Translations under genes and position numbers: made by a program
Notes under the pieces: model-generated
What the model saw: only the letters and a program-made list of their open reading frames with translations
What the model was told of the DNA's origin: nothing
Database searches by the model: none
Shown here: piece by piece, positions 20,860-29,870 of the stretch
How positions within the stretch are numbered: the stretch's first letter is position 1
Layout: the number at the start of each line of letters is the position of its first letter
DNA from: CAVTSA01 sp963737225
Lineage (GTDB): Bacteria; Chloroflexota; Dormibacteria; Dormibacterales; Dormibacteraceae
Assembly: GCA_963737225.1 (NCBI GenBank)
Contig: CAVTSA010000003.1
Coordinates: 79,108-143,107, forward strand
Length of the DNA: 64,000 nucleotides
Reading direction: 5' to 3'

Positions 20860-21330
20860 ATGCCCCGCCGCAATCGACCCCAGCGTCGGCGCATCGCGCC
20901 AGACCCGATCTACAACTCCGAGCAGGTCAGCAAGTTCGTCAACATCGTGATGCGCGACGGCAAGCGTTCGACCGCGCAGAAGGTGACGTACGACGCCCTT
21001 CGCCAGGCCGGGCGGCTGTCACGCAAGGAGCCGCTCGAGGTCTTCGACCTGGCGCTCCGGAACGCGACGCCACAGCTCGAGGTGAAGCCTCGCCGGGTCG
21101 GAGGCGCGACCTACCAGGTGCCCATGGAGGTGCGTCCGGAGCGCCGGCTGGCTCTCGCGCGCCGCTGGATCGTTCGCTTCGCACGGCAGCGGGGCGGGCG
21201 CAGCATGTCCGACCGGCTGGCCCATGAGTTCGCGGACGCCGCGAACAACACCGGGGGCGCCGTTCGGCGCAAGGAAGAGACACATCGGATGGCGGAGTCC
21301 AACAAGGCTTTCAGCCACTTCCGGTATTGA
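20860..21330 (+). CDS. rpsG: 30S ribosomal protein S7
   Basis: A 156-residue S7, a primary 16S rRNA binder of the 30S head. MPRRNRPQRRRIAPDPIYNS, then VNIVMRDGKRSTAQ, VGGATYQVPMEV and the C-terminal RKEETHRMAESNKAFSHFRY are diagnostic. The ATG at 20860 is adjacent to the rpsL stop; longer ORFs upstream are shadows of rpsL. Its stop overlaps a possible ATG of fusA (TGATG). Confidence 0.98.
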   Translation: MPRRNRPQRRRIAPDPIYNSEQVSKFVNIVMRDGKRSTAQKVTYDALRQAGRLSRKEPLEVFDLALRNATPQLEVKPRRVGGATYQVPMEVRPERRLALARRWIVRFARQRGGRSMSDRLAHEFADAANNTGGAVRRKEETHRMAESNKAFSHFRY

Positions 21331-21353
21331 TGAGGACTGAGGGGATCACGGCA

Positions 21354-23429
21354 GTGGCTGTGAAGCAAGTAAGCCGGCTCGAACGGCTCCGCAACATCGG
21401 AATCATGGCGCACATCGACGCCGGCAAGACGACGACGACGGAGCGCATCCTCTTCTATGCGGGACGCCTGCACAGGATGGGGGAAGTGCACCAGGGCGCC
21501 GCCACCATGGACTGGATGATCCAGGAGAAGGAGCGGGGGATCACGATCACCTCCGCCGCCACCACGTGCCAGTGGCGCGACCACGAGATCAACATCATAG
21601 ACACGCCCGGACACGTGGATTTCACCGTCGAGGTGGAGCGCTCGCTGCGCGTGCTCGACGGAGCGGTCGCGGTCTTTGACGCGGTCGCCGGCGTGGAGCC
21701 GCAGTCGGAGACGGTCTGGCGGCAGGCCGACCGCTACGGGGTGCCCCGCATCGCGTTCATCAACAAGATGGACCGCATGGGGGCGGACTTCTACGCCTCG
21801 GTGGAGTCGATCCTCAACCGGCTCGGCGCCCGGGCGGTCCCGGTGCAGGTGCCGATCGGGTCGGAGGACGACTTCCGCGGCGTCGTCGACCTGATCGGTA
21901 TGCGCGCGATCGTCTACACCGACGATCTGGGCAAGAACATCCAGAGCGCGGAGATCCCGGAGGAGATGGAGGAGTACGTGGTCCGCTACCGGCGTGAGCT
22001 GGTTGAGGCCGCCGCCGACTTCGACGACGATCTGATGGCGAAGTACCTGGACGAGGAGGACATCTCCCGCGAGGAGCTGCTGGCCGCGCTGCGCAAGGGC
22101 ACGGTGGTGGGCCAGCTGGTACCCGTGCTGTGCGGGGCCGCCCTCCGCAACCGGGGCGTGCAGCCGCTGCTCGACGCCATCGTCGACTACCTGCCGAGCC
22201 CGCTCGACAAGCCGCCGGTGGAGGGTGTCAACCCCTCCGACGAGAGTCTGGCGGTCCGCGAGGTGGACGACGAGCAGCCGTTCAGCGCGCTCGCGTTCAA
22301 GATCCAAATCGACCCACAGGGGGTGGGCAAGCTCGCCTTCTTCCGCGTCTATTCAGGCCGGCTCCGGGCCGGCTCGACCGTGCTCAACGCGTCAACCGGA
22401 CGCCGGGAGCGGATCGGCCGCATCCTGCGCATGCACGCGATACGGCGCGAGGAGGTCGACGAGGTCGGGACCGGCGACATCGCCGCCGCGGTGGGGCTCA
22501 AGGGCACCAGCACCGGCGACACGCTGGCCGACGAGATGCGCCCGATCCTGCTGGAGTCGATCACGTTCCCGGAGCCGGTCATCTCGGTCGCCATCGAGCC
22601 TCGGACGAAGGCCGACCAGGACAAGCTCGGGGTCGCGCTTCAGCGTTTGAGCGAAGAGGACCCGACGTTCCGCGTCCATACCGACGACGAGACCGGCCAG
22701 AACATCATCGGCGGCATGGGTGAGCTCCACCTCGAGATCATCACCGACCGCCTGACGCGTGAGTTCAAGGTCGAGGCGAACATCGGCAAGCCCCAGGTGG
22801 CCTATCGCGAGGCGATCCACAAGCGGGCGCACGGAACCGGCCGCTTTATCCGGCAGACGGGCGGGCGCGGCCAGTACGGCCACGTCGAGCTGGAAATCCG
22901 CCCCGGCGAGTCCGGGACGGGCTTCGTGTTCAACGACAAGATCACCGGTGGTCGCATCCCGCGCGAGTACATTCCCGCGGCGGAGAAGGGGATTCGGGAG
23001 GCGCTCAACACCGGCGTCGTGTCCGGCTTCCCGGTGCTGAACCTGGAGGTGGACCTGGTCGACGGCTCGTTCCACAACGTGGACTCCTCCGAGCAGGCGT
23101 TCGAGATCGCCGGTTCGATGGCCGTCAAGGACGGCCTGCGCAAGGGGGACCCGTATCTGCTGGAGCCGATCATGAAGGTCGACGTCTTCATGCCGGAGGA
23201 GTACCTGGGCGACGTGATGGGCGACCTCAGCGCCCGCCGGGGCCACATCCTCGGCCTGGAGGGCCGCGGCACCTCGCAAACCGTCAAGGCGTACGTGCCG
23301 CTCTCGGAGATGTTCGGCTACGCGACCGACCTTCGTTCGATGACGTCCGGCCGCGCGACCTATTCCATGGAATTCCATCACTACGAAGAGCTGCCGGCGA
23401 ATCTGGCAGAGACGGTGGGCAAGCGATGA
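21354..23429 (+). CDS. fusA: Elongation factor G
   Basis: About 691 residues of EF-G, the GTPase that drives translocation. G1 (AHIDAGKTTTTE), switch regions, DTPGHVDF and NKMDRMGADF are intact, as are domain IV TGGRGQYGHVELEI and the closing domain V. Start: GTG 21354 (AVKQVSRLERLRNIGIMAHI) is preferred because GAGGGG (21339-21344) sits nine bases upstream; an in-frame ATG at 21330 (or TTG 21327) overlaps the rpsG stop and would add eight to nine residues. tuf follows after 88 bases. Confidence 0.96.
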   Translation: MAVKQVSRLERLRNIGIMAHIDAGKTTTTERILFYAGRLHRMGEVHQGAATMDWMIQEKERGITITSAATTCQWRDHEINIIDTPGHVDFTVEVERSLRVLDGAVAVFDAVAGVEPQSETVWRQADRYGVPRIAFINKMDRMGADFYASVESILNRLGARAVPVQVPIGSEDDFRGVVDLIGMRAIVYTDDLGKNIQSAEIPEEMEEYVVRYRRELVEAAADFDDDLMAKYLDEEDISREELLAALRKGTVVGQLVPVLCGAALRNRGVQPLLDAIVDYLPSPLDKPPVEGVNPSDESLAVREVDDEQPFSALAFKIQIDPQGVGKLAFFRVYSGRLRAGSTVLNASTGRRERIGRILRMHAIRREEVDEVGTGDIAAAVGLKGTSTGDTLADEMRPILLESITFPEPVISVAIEPRTKADQDKLGVALQRLSEEDPTFRVHTDDETGQNIIGGMGELHLEIITDRLTREFKVEANIGKPQVAYREAIHKRAHGTGRFIRQTGGRGQYGHVELEIRPGESGTGFVFNDKITGGRIPREYIPAAEKGIREALNTGVVSGFPVLNLEVDLVDGSFHNVDSSEQAFEIAGSMAVKDGLRKGDPYLLEPIMKVDVFMPEEYLGDVMGDLSARRGHILGLEGRGTSQTVKAYVPLSEMFGYATDLRSMTSGRATYSMEFHHYEELPANLAETVGKR

Positions 23430-23517
23430 GCCCACGCATGTTGGACCGCGTGCCGCGGGCCGGTATCGTCTTCCGCCCCAGCGGGCGGCCGAGCGGAGCT
23501 GAGGAGGCTTAACACCA

Positions 23518-24702
<1,185 letters not shown>

Positions 24703-24913
24703 CGGTCATGCAGTACTCCGGGTCGCCCGCCGCCATCGAGTTCGGTCGCGTCGCGACGGTCGCGGCGTGCGCGGTGGCCCGGAAGAGCGTTGGAGCGAAG
24801 GGCATCGAACCCGAGGTGGCCGGGCGCGGAAGCGCGCCGGCCACGCCCGGGAGCCCGGCGGCAATCTACGGGGCGGCCGGAGCCCCCGGCAACTAGAGGA
24901 AGCGGAAGGAGCG
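24703..24913. other. tuf-rpsJ spacer with strong hairpin
   Basis: A hairpin at 24816-24844 pairs GTGGCCGG...GCGCG with CGCGCCGGCCAC (one bulged G) around GAAG. No T-tract follows. An in-frame 62-codon ORF (24709-24896) is open across the spacer, but its composition (Ala/Gly/Pro) and lack of a ribosome-binding site argue against coding. AAGGAG (24906-24911) is the rpsJ ribosome-binding site. The hairpin may be an attenuation or processing site at the start of the S10 operon. Confidence 0.5.
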
Positions 24914-25228
24914 ATGTCCCCTACAGCGCAGAAGATCAGGATCAAGCTCAAGGCTTACGACCACAAGGTCCTCGACCAGGCGGCCGACAAGATCGTCGAC
25001 ACCGCCAAGCGTGCGAACGCGCGCACAGCGGGGCCCATCCCCCTCCCCACGGAGATCAACAAGATGACGGTGATTCGCGCGCCGTTCATCGACAAGGACT
25101 CCCGCGAGCAGTTCGAGATGCGGACGCACAAGCGGATCATCGACATCCTGGATCCCAACCCGCGGGTCGTGGACTCCCTGATGCGTCTCAACCTGCCCGC
25201 CGGCGTCGCGATCGAGATCAAGCTGTGA
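24914..25228 (+). CDS. rpsJ: 30S ribosomal protein S10
   Basis: A 104-residue S10, also the NusE partner in antitermination. QKIRIKLKAYDHKVLDQAA, GPIPLPTEINKMTVIRAPF and THKRIIDILDPNP are diagnostic. ATG 24914 follows AAGGAG closely; the upstream open frame belongs to the spacer. Its stop overlaps the GTG start of rplC (GTGA). Opens the S10-spc-alpha run. Confidence 0.98.
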   Translation: MSPTAQKIRIKLKAYDHKVLDQAADKIVDTAKRANARTAGPIPLPTEINKMTVIRAPFIDKDSREQFEMRTHKRIIDILDPNPRVVDSLMRLNLPAGVAIEIKL

Positions 25229-25869
25229 GCTCTCAGAATCGGAAGGGTCTGGTCGCCCGCAAGCGCGGCACGACACAGCTCTTCAACCCCGACGGCACGG
25301 TTTCGGCGGTGACGGTCCTGGAGGCCGGCCCCTGCACCGTGCTGGATCTGCGGACCGAGGAGCGAGACGGCTATCAGGCTGCGCGCGTCGCGTTCGAGCC
25401 GGTCGACCGGCGCCGGCTGTCGAAGCCGGTCGCGGGCGAGTACCGGGCTCGCTCGATAGACCCGCACGACCGGATCGTGGAGTTCCGGGACTTCTCTGGC
25501 GTCGAGTCGGGCCAGGAGCTGAAAGCCGACCTGTTCGCCGAGGGCGAGCTGGTCGACGTCACCGGCACCTCGAAGGGCAAGGGCTTCCAGGGCATGGTCA
25601 AGCGTCACAACTTCGGGCGCGGGCCTGAGAGCCACGGCTCGATGAACGTGCGGAAGGCGGGCTCGATCGGAGCCACCAACGCGGCCCGGGTGGTCAGAGG
25701 TCTTCGGATGGCCGGCCACATGGGCGCGGCGACCCGCACCGTCCAGGCGCTGCGGGTGGTCCGGGTCGACCCTGAGCGGAACCTGCTGCTCGTGCACGGG
25801 TCGGTCCCCGGCGCTCGCGGGGAGGTCGTCGTCGTCCGTGGCTCGGTGAAGCAGAGGACGGCGCAATGA
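25225..25869 (+). CDS. rplC: 50S ribosomal protein L3
   Basis: A 214-residue L3, an early 23S rRNA binder near the peptidyl-transferase centre. KGLVARKRGTTQLFNPDG, VTGTSKGKGFQGMVKRHNF, GSIGATNAARVVRGLRMAGH and the C-terminal GSVPGARGEVVVVRGSVK are typical; the Gln methylated in proteobacteria lies in this region. The GTG at 25225 overlaps the rpsJ stop (GTGA), which supports it over the longer open frame. It overlaps rplD by four bases. Confidence 0.97.
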   Translation: MSSQNRKGLVARKRGTTQLFNPDGTVSAVTVLEAGPCTVLDLRTEERDGYQAARVAFEPVDRRRLSKPVAGEYRARSIDPHDRIVEFRDFSGVESGQELKADLFAEGELVDVTGTSKGKGFQGMVKRHNFGRGPESHGSMNVRKAGSIGATNAARVVRGLRMAGHMGAATRTVQALRVVRVDPERNLLLVHGSVPGARGEVVVVRGSVKQRTAQ

Positions 25870-26831
25870 GCCCGGACACCCTGGAAGTCGAGACCCCCGC
25901 ATCACTCGTGGCAGAGGTCTTCGACGTGAACGGCAAGCGGTCCGCCGAAATCGACCTCCCGGCCAACATCTTCGGGATCGAACCCAACATGGCCGTCATG
26001 CACCAGGCGTACCTGCGCCAGCTTGCGAACGCCCGCCAGGGCACCGCCGCCACCAAGACCCGCGGCAACGTCTCCGGCGGCGGAGCCAAGCCGTACCGCC
26101 AGAAGGGAACCGGCCGCGCCCGGCACGGGTCGAATCGCGAGCCCTCGATGGTCGGCGGTGGCACCGTGTTCGGGCCTCATCCGCGCAGCTTCCGTCAGGA
26201 CCTGCCGCGGAAGATGCGCCGGCTCGCTCTGCGCTCGGCGCTCAGTGTCAAGGCCCAGGAGGGCAAGGTCGTGGTCCTGGACGGCTTCGAGCTGGAGGAG
26301 CCGAGCACCTCGGAGGTCGCGGACCTGCTGCGCGCGGTCGGGATCGAGCAGACGGCGCTGATCGTGCTGCCGGCGTCGAACCTGGTCGTGCAGCGGTCGT
26401 TCAGCAACCTTCCCTGGGCCAAGGTCGTGCTCTGGAGCAACTTGAACCTCTACGACCTCTTCACGCACGATCAGCTGCTGGTCCAGAAGGGCGCGCTGGA
26501 GGCGCTCTGGGAGACCTTCGGCGCGGAAGACGGCTCGAGATACGACGTGGACGCGTCGACCCGGGCGGTCGAGGCACCGGCGGAGGAGGCAGAGGCAGAG
26601 ACGGCCGAGGGTGACGAACCGGCGGCGGTCGAGGCCGAGCCGGCCCCGGCGGACCTCGATGTCGAGGAGACGGCACCTATCGGTGACGAAGGCCCGGCAG
26701 ACATCGACGACACCGGGACCCAGGAACTCGATGACGAGGAGACCGTGGGTATCGAAGACGAGGAATCCGCGCCGATCCTGGACGAAGAGCCGGACGGCGC
26801 CCCGAGCCAGGACGAGGAGGACGACAAATGA
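25866..26831 (+). CDS. rplD: 50S ribosomal protein L4 with long acidic C-terminal tail
   Basis: Residues 1-215 are ordinary L4, whose loop lines the nascent-peptide tunnel: QAYLRQLANARQGTAATKTR, GGGAKPYRQKGTGRARHG and the GGTVFGPHPRSF loop are present. The family normally ends at about 205-215 residues; here another ~105 residues follow, rich in Glu, Asp, Ala and Pro (many EEAEAE, DDEE, DEE runs) with almost no hydrophobic clusters, so the tail should be disordered and strongly negative. The tail stays in frame up to the rplW overlap (ATGA), which argues against a frameshift artefact. Similar tails occur on SecE, L22 and L29. Confidence 0.96.
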   Translation: MSPDTLEVETPASLVAEVFDVNGKRSAEIDLPANIFGIEPNMAVMHQAYLRQLANARQGTAATKTRGNVSGGGAKPYRQKGTGRARHGSNREPSMVGGGTVFGPHPRSFRQDLPRKMRRLALRSALSVKAQEGKVVVLDGFELEEPSTSEVADLLRAVGIEQTALIVLPASNLVVQRSFSNLPWAKVVLWSNLNLYDLFTHDQLLVQKGALEALWETFGAEDGSRYDVDASTRAVEAPAEEAEAETAEGDEPAAVEAEPAPADLDVEETAPIGDEGPADIDDTGTQELDDEETVGIEDEESAPILDEEPDGAPSQDEEDDK

Positions 26832-27136
26832 GCCGGCCGCCAGTCCACGTCGTCTTCGCCCCGGTGATCACCGAGAAGGCCTACTCCCTGTACCAGGACG
26901 GGCGGTACACGTTCCGGGTGGCGCGCAACGCGACCAAGCCGGAGATCGCCCGCGCGCTCGAGGAGCACTACCAGGACCAGAACGTGAAGGTGGTCGCGGT
27001 GAACACCGTCACCGTCGGCGGCAAGAGGCGCCGCACCGGCCGGCGTGGTGTCACCGGGCGTACCTCCTCCTACAAGAAAGCAGTAGTCACCCTGGCACCC
27101 GGGCAGCGGCTCGAGGGCCTCTTCGGGAGCCTGTGA
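26828..27136 (+). CDS. rplW: 50S ribosomal protein L23
   Basis: A 102-residue L23, the exit-tunnel protein that docks trigger factor, SRP and the Sec translocon. VFAPVITEKAYSLYQDGRYTF, KPEIARALE and VNTVTVGGKRRRTGRRG are typical. It lacks the acidic tail seen on its operon neighbours. Start ATG 26828 overlaps the rplD stop (ATGA), and its TGA overlaps the rplB ATG. Confidence 0.97.
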   Translation: MSRPPVHVVFAPVITEKAYSLYQDGRYTFRVARNATKPEIARALEEHYQDQNVKVVAVNTVTVGGKRRRTGRRGVTGRTSSYKKAVVTLAPGQRLEGLFGSL

Positions 27137-27966
27137 TGCCGGTCAAGAAGTACAAGCCCACCAGCCCCGGCCGCCGCTTCATGGCGACCTCGGACTTCAG
27201 TGAGATCACGGCCACGGAGCCGGAGAAGTCGCTGACCGAGCCGCTCCAGAACCACGCCGGTCGCAACGTCAAGGGCCAGATCACGATCCGCCATCGCGAG
27301 GGTCGTGGCCGGAGGCTCTACCGCCGCATCGACTTCCGGCGCGACAAGTTCGGCATTCCGGGCAAGGTGGCGACGATCGAGTACGACCCCAACCGGACCG
27401 CGCGCATTGCGCTCATCCACTATCGGGACGGAGAGAAGCGGTACATCGTGGCGCCGCTCGGCCTGCGGATCGGCGACGAGTTGATGAGTGGAGCGGAGGC
27501 GCCGGTGCGTGTCGGCAACGCGCTGCCGCTGGAGCGGATCCCGCTCGGCTCCACGATCCACAACCTGGAGGTCACGCTTGGCCGCGGGGCGCAGCTGGTC
27601 CGCTCGGCCGGTGCCGCCGCGCAGCTGCTCGCCAAGGAGGGCGACTACGCGGTGATCCGGATGCCCAGCTCGGAGCTGAGGCGCGTGCACATCCGCTGCA
27701 TGGCCACCATCGGCCAGGTCGGAAACCTCGACCACGAGAACGAGTCGGGCGGCAAGGCCGGACGCTCGCGTTGGGTCGGCAAGCGACCCACGGTTCGCGG
27801 TTCGACCATGAACCCGGCCGACCACCCGCACGGTGGCGGTGAGGGCAAGACCGGCCCTGGCGGCAACCCCAAGACGCCTTGGGGGAAGCCGGCGCTGGGT
27901 CTGCGTACCCGCAACCAGAAGAAAGAGTCTTCCAAGCTGATCATCCGGCGGCGGGGGAAGAAATGA
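27136..27966 (+). CDS. rplB: 50S ribosomal protein L2
   Basis: A 276-residue L2, needed for subunit joining and peptidyl transfer. KKYKPTSPGRRF, RNVKGQITIRHREGRGRRLYR, and the C-terminal STMNPADHPHGGGEGKTGPG with the conserved functional His are intact. The end, KKESSKLIIRRRGKK, is encoded again 98 bases downstream (28017-28064), where the second stop overlaps the rpsS start. The first copy provides the present stop. Start ATG overlaps the rplW stop (TGATG). Confidence 0.98.
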   Translation: MPVKKYKPTSPGRRFMATSDFSEITATEPEKSLTEPLQNHAGRNVKGQITIRHREGRGRRLYRRIDFRRDKFGIPGKVATIEYDPNRTARIALIHYRDGEKRYIVAPLGLRIGDELMSGAEAPVRVGNALPLERIPLGSTIHNLEVTLGRGAQLVRSAGAAAQLLAKEGDYAVIRMPSSELRRVHIRCMATIGQVGNLDHENESGGKAGRSRWVGKRPTVRGSTMNPADHPHGGGEGKTGPGGNPKTPWGKPALGLRTRNQKKESSKLIIRRRGKK

Positions 27967-28064
27967 GAATCCTGGGGCCCCCGCGAAACGCAGCTTGCGG
28001 AGTTTCGTGGGGATTGAAAAAAGAGTCTTCGAAGCTGATCATCCGCCGCCGAGGTAAGAAGTAG
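27919..28064 (+). repeat. Duplicated rplB 3' end flanking a palindromic insertion
   Basis: Two 48-base segments, 27919-27966 and 28017-28064, both encode KKESSKLIIRRRGKK plus a stop. They differ at seven of 45 sense positions, all third-codon and synonymous, and in the stop (TGA versus TAG). The second copy ends in TAGTG, overlapping the rpsS GTG by one base, like the other junctions of this operon, so it is probably the ancestral rplB end. The intervening 50 bases carry the dispersed palindrome. The second copy is in a different frame from rplB and is not translated as L2. Confidence 0.88.
27979..28012 (-). repeat. Dispersed palindromic element (REP-like), rplB/rpsS copy
   Basis: The arms CCCCGCGAAAC (27979-27989) and GTTTCGTGGGG (28002-28012) pair over 11 positions with one G-T wobble; the loop includes GCAGCTTGC. 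On the minus strand it reads CCCCACGAAACTCCGCAAGC and onward, very close to the three units at 57235-57375 and to 34713-34747. Confidence 0.82.
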
Positions 28065-28348
28065 TGTCGCGCTCACTGAAGAAGGGGCCTTACATCGACC
28101 CCAAGCTGCAAGTGAAGATCGAGGGGCTCAACCAGAGCCGTCAGAAGCGCATCGTCCGGACCTGGGCGCGGCGTTCCACGATCTTCCCCGAGATGGTCGG
28201 GCACACGGTCGCCGTCCACGACGGCCGCAAGCACGTGCCCGTCTTCATCAGCGAGAACATGGTGGGCCACAAGCTCGGCGAGTTCGCTCCGACCCGGCAC
28301 TTCCGCGGTCATGTGGCGAAGTCCGAGAAGGGGAGCCGGCTGCGCTGA
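28064..28348 (+). CDS. rpsS: 30S ribosomal protein S19
   Basis: A 94-residue S19 of the 30S head. SRSLKKGPYIDPKLQVKIE, RTWARRSTIFPEMVGHTVAV and KLGEFAPTRHFRGHV are diagnostic. The GTG at 28064 overlaps the stop of the second rplB tail (TAGTG). With rplB now stopping 98 bases earlier, translational coupling to rplB may be lost; no clear ribosome-binding site is present except GAGG at 28051. Confidence 0.97.
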   Translation: MSRSLKKGPYIDPKLQVKIEGLNQSRQKRIVRTWARRSTIFPEMVGHTVAVHDGRKHVPVFISENMVGHKLGEFAPTRHFRGHVAKSEKGSRLR

Positions 28349-29004
28349 TGGAAGTGATCGCACATTCCCGATTCATCCGCCGCGGCCCCCGCAAGGCCCG
28401 TCTGGTGGCGGACATGGTCCGCGGGATGCGGGTCGAGGAGGCGCTGTCCGCGCTCCAGTTCGCGCCCCAGCACGCCGCGCACGACGTCGCCAAGACGATC
28501 CGGTCGGCGGCCGCCAACGCCGAGCACAACTTCGAGCTGTCGCGGGACGAGCTGTGGCTGAAGACAGTCATGATCGACGACGGTCCGACCATGAAGCGGA
28601 TCCGTCCGGTCAGCCGCGGCAGCGCGCACCAATACTTCCACCGGACCTGCCACATCACCGTGATCGTGGAGGACCGTGAGGAGGAGAGCGCCCGGCGACG
28701 GCGCCCGCAGGCTGCCAGCAGGCCGGCCGAGACGGTGAGCGCCGACTCCTCGGTCGACGAACAGGAGCTGGCCGCCGCGCCCGACGAGCTCGAGGAAGAG
28801 ACGCCGAAGGCTGAGGCCGTCACCTCCGCGGAGGCGGCAGCGGAGGCCGAGGCCGTCCCCACCGACGCTCAGATCGAGGTGCCGGGCGAGGCCGACGAGG
28901 ACCAAGAAGAAGACGGTGAAGGGGCTCAGGGTCCGTCCGCCCTGGACGATGGGCCTTCGCCCGACGACGAGCCCGAGGGCAGGGCACCGAAGGGGGAGCA
29001 ATAG
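28348..29004 (+). CDS. rplV: 50S ribosomal protein L22 with long acidic C-terminal tail
   Basis: Residues 1-112 are L22, whose beta-hairpin lines the exit tunnel: RFIRRGPRKARLVADMVRG, LSALQFAPQHAA, TIRSAAANAEHNF, and GPTMKRIRPVSRGSAHQY, followed by HITVIVED. The family usually stops here. A further ~105 residues begin with an Arg-rich linker and become Glu/Asp/Ala/Pro-rich to the end (EELEE, EADEDQEEDGE). The tail should be disordered and acidic and project from the tunnel-exit side. Start ATG overlaps the rpsS stop (TGATG). Confidence 0.96.
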   Translation: MEVIAHSRFIRRGPRKARLVADMVRGMRVEEALSALQFAPQHAAHDVAKTIRSAAANAEHNFELSRDELWLKTVMIDDGPTMKRIRPVSRGSAHQYFHRTCHITVIVEDREEESARRRRPQAASRPAETVSADSSVDEQELAAAPDELEEETPKAEAVTSAEAAAEAEAVPTDAQIEVPGEADEDQEEDGEGAQGPSALDDGPSPDDEPEGRAPKGEQ

Positions 29005-29006
29005 AT

Positions 29007-29870
29007 TTGGGACACAAGGTTCACCCCAACGCCTTCCGGCTCGGGGTCATCCGGGGTTGGGAGGCGACCTGGTTCGCCAACAACAAGGACTACACCAAGC
29101 TCCTGCACGAGGACCTCGACATGCGGGCGACGATCATGCGCCGCCTGCGGAACGCGGGGATCGCGAAGATCGAGACCGAGCGGTCGTCCAACAACCAGCT
29201 CACGGTCACCATCCACACCGCCAAGCCCGGCATCGTGATCGGCAAGGGCGGCGCCTCGGTGGACCAGCTGCGGACCGACCTCGAGAAGCGGTACTCCGGC
29301 AACCGGATCCGCATCTCGATCCAGGAGATCAAGCAGGCGGAGCTCGACGCGCAGCTGGTGGCGGAGAACATCGCGTCGCAGATCGAGCGGCGGATCAACC
29401 ACCGGCGCGCGATGAAGCAGTCGATCCTGCGCACCATGCGGTCCGGCGCCAAAGGCATCCGCATTGCAATGGGCGGTCGGCTGCGCGGCGGTGAGATGGC
29501 GCGGCGCGAGTGGGATCGCGCGGGCCGGGTCCCGCTGCAGACGCTGCGTGCCGACATCGACTTCGGGCGGGCCGAGGCCAAGACGACGTTCGGGGTGATC
29601 GGGATCAAGGTCTGGATCTACAAGGACCTGGTGGCGCCTCGCCGCCGGGGTGGTGCGCTGACACCGGAGGAGGCCCAGCCTCGGCCGGCGGAGCTCCCGC
29701 CGTCGGACGCGCTGCGCCGGCCGCGGCGACCGCGCCGTCCCGAGAGTACCGGTGTCGGATCGGGAGGCGGCCGGCCCCCAGGATCGGGAGGTGGCCGGCC
29801 CTCCGGGCCGGGAGGCGGCCGGCCCTCCGGGCCGGGCGGCGGCTCTCGCGGCCCGAGGGGAAACAGCTGA
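29007..29870 (+). CDS. rpsC: 30S ribosomal protein S3 with Gly/Arg/Pro-rich repeat tail
   Basis: Residues 1-215 are S3: GHKVHPNAFRLGVIRGWEA, the KH-domain motif IVIGKGGASVDQLR, and the C-terminal domain with GVIGIKVWIYK. Beyond that, about 70 residues form a tail with an octapeptide repeat of the type G(S/P)GGGRP(P/S), encoded by a 24-bp DNA repeat at 29757-29852. S3 sits at the mRNA entry channel, so the basic tail may touch mRNA (inference). TTG 29007 is the start; its stop overlaps the rplP ATG. Confidence 0.96.
   Translation: MGHKVHPNAFRLGVIRGWEATWFANNKDYTKLLHEDLDMRATIMRRLRNAGIAKIETERSSNNQLTVTIHTAKPGIVIGKGGASVDQLRTDLEKRYSGNRIRISIQEIKQAELDAQLVAENIASQIERRINHRRAMKQSILRTMRSGAKGIRIAMGGRLRGGEMARREWDRAGRVPLQTLRADIDFGRAEAKTTFGVIGIKVWIYKDLVAPRRRGGALTPEEAQPRPAELPPSDALRRPRRPRRPESTGVGSGGGRPPGSGGGRPSGPGGGRPSGPGGGSRGPRGNS
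29757..29852 (+). repeat. 24-bp tandem repeat inside rpsC
   Basis: Three and a half to four units of a GC-rich 24-base sequence, each containing GGGAGGCGGCCGGCCC with small changes. Because 24 is a multiple of three, the array encodes an in-frame octapeptide repeat in S3. Copy number may vary between strains. Confidence 0.8.

Noticed and set aside
24709..24896. 62-codon ORF between tuf and rpsJ
   Set aside because: No ribosome-binding site, low-complexity Ala/Gly/Pro composition, and it contains a strong hairpin. Treated as spacer.
27967..28064. Programmed frameshift joining the two rplB tails
   Set aside because: L2 is complete at the first stop with the normal C-terminus; adding the second tail would give a repeat of the same 15 residues. 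A duplication explains it better.
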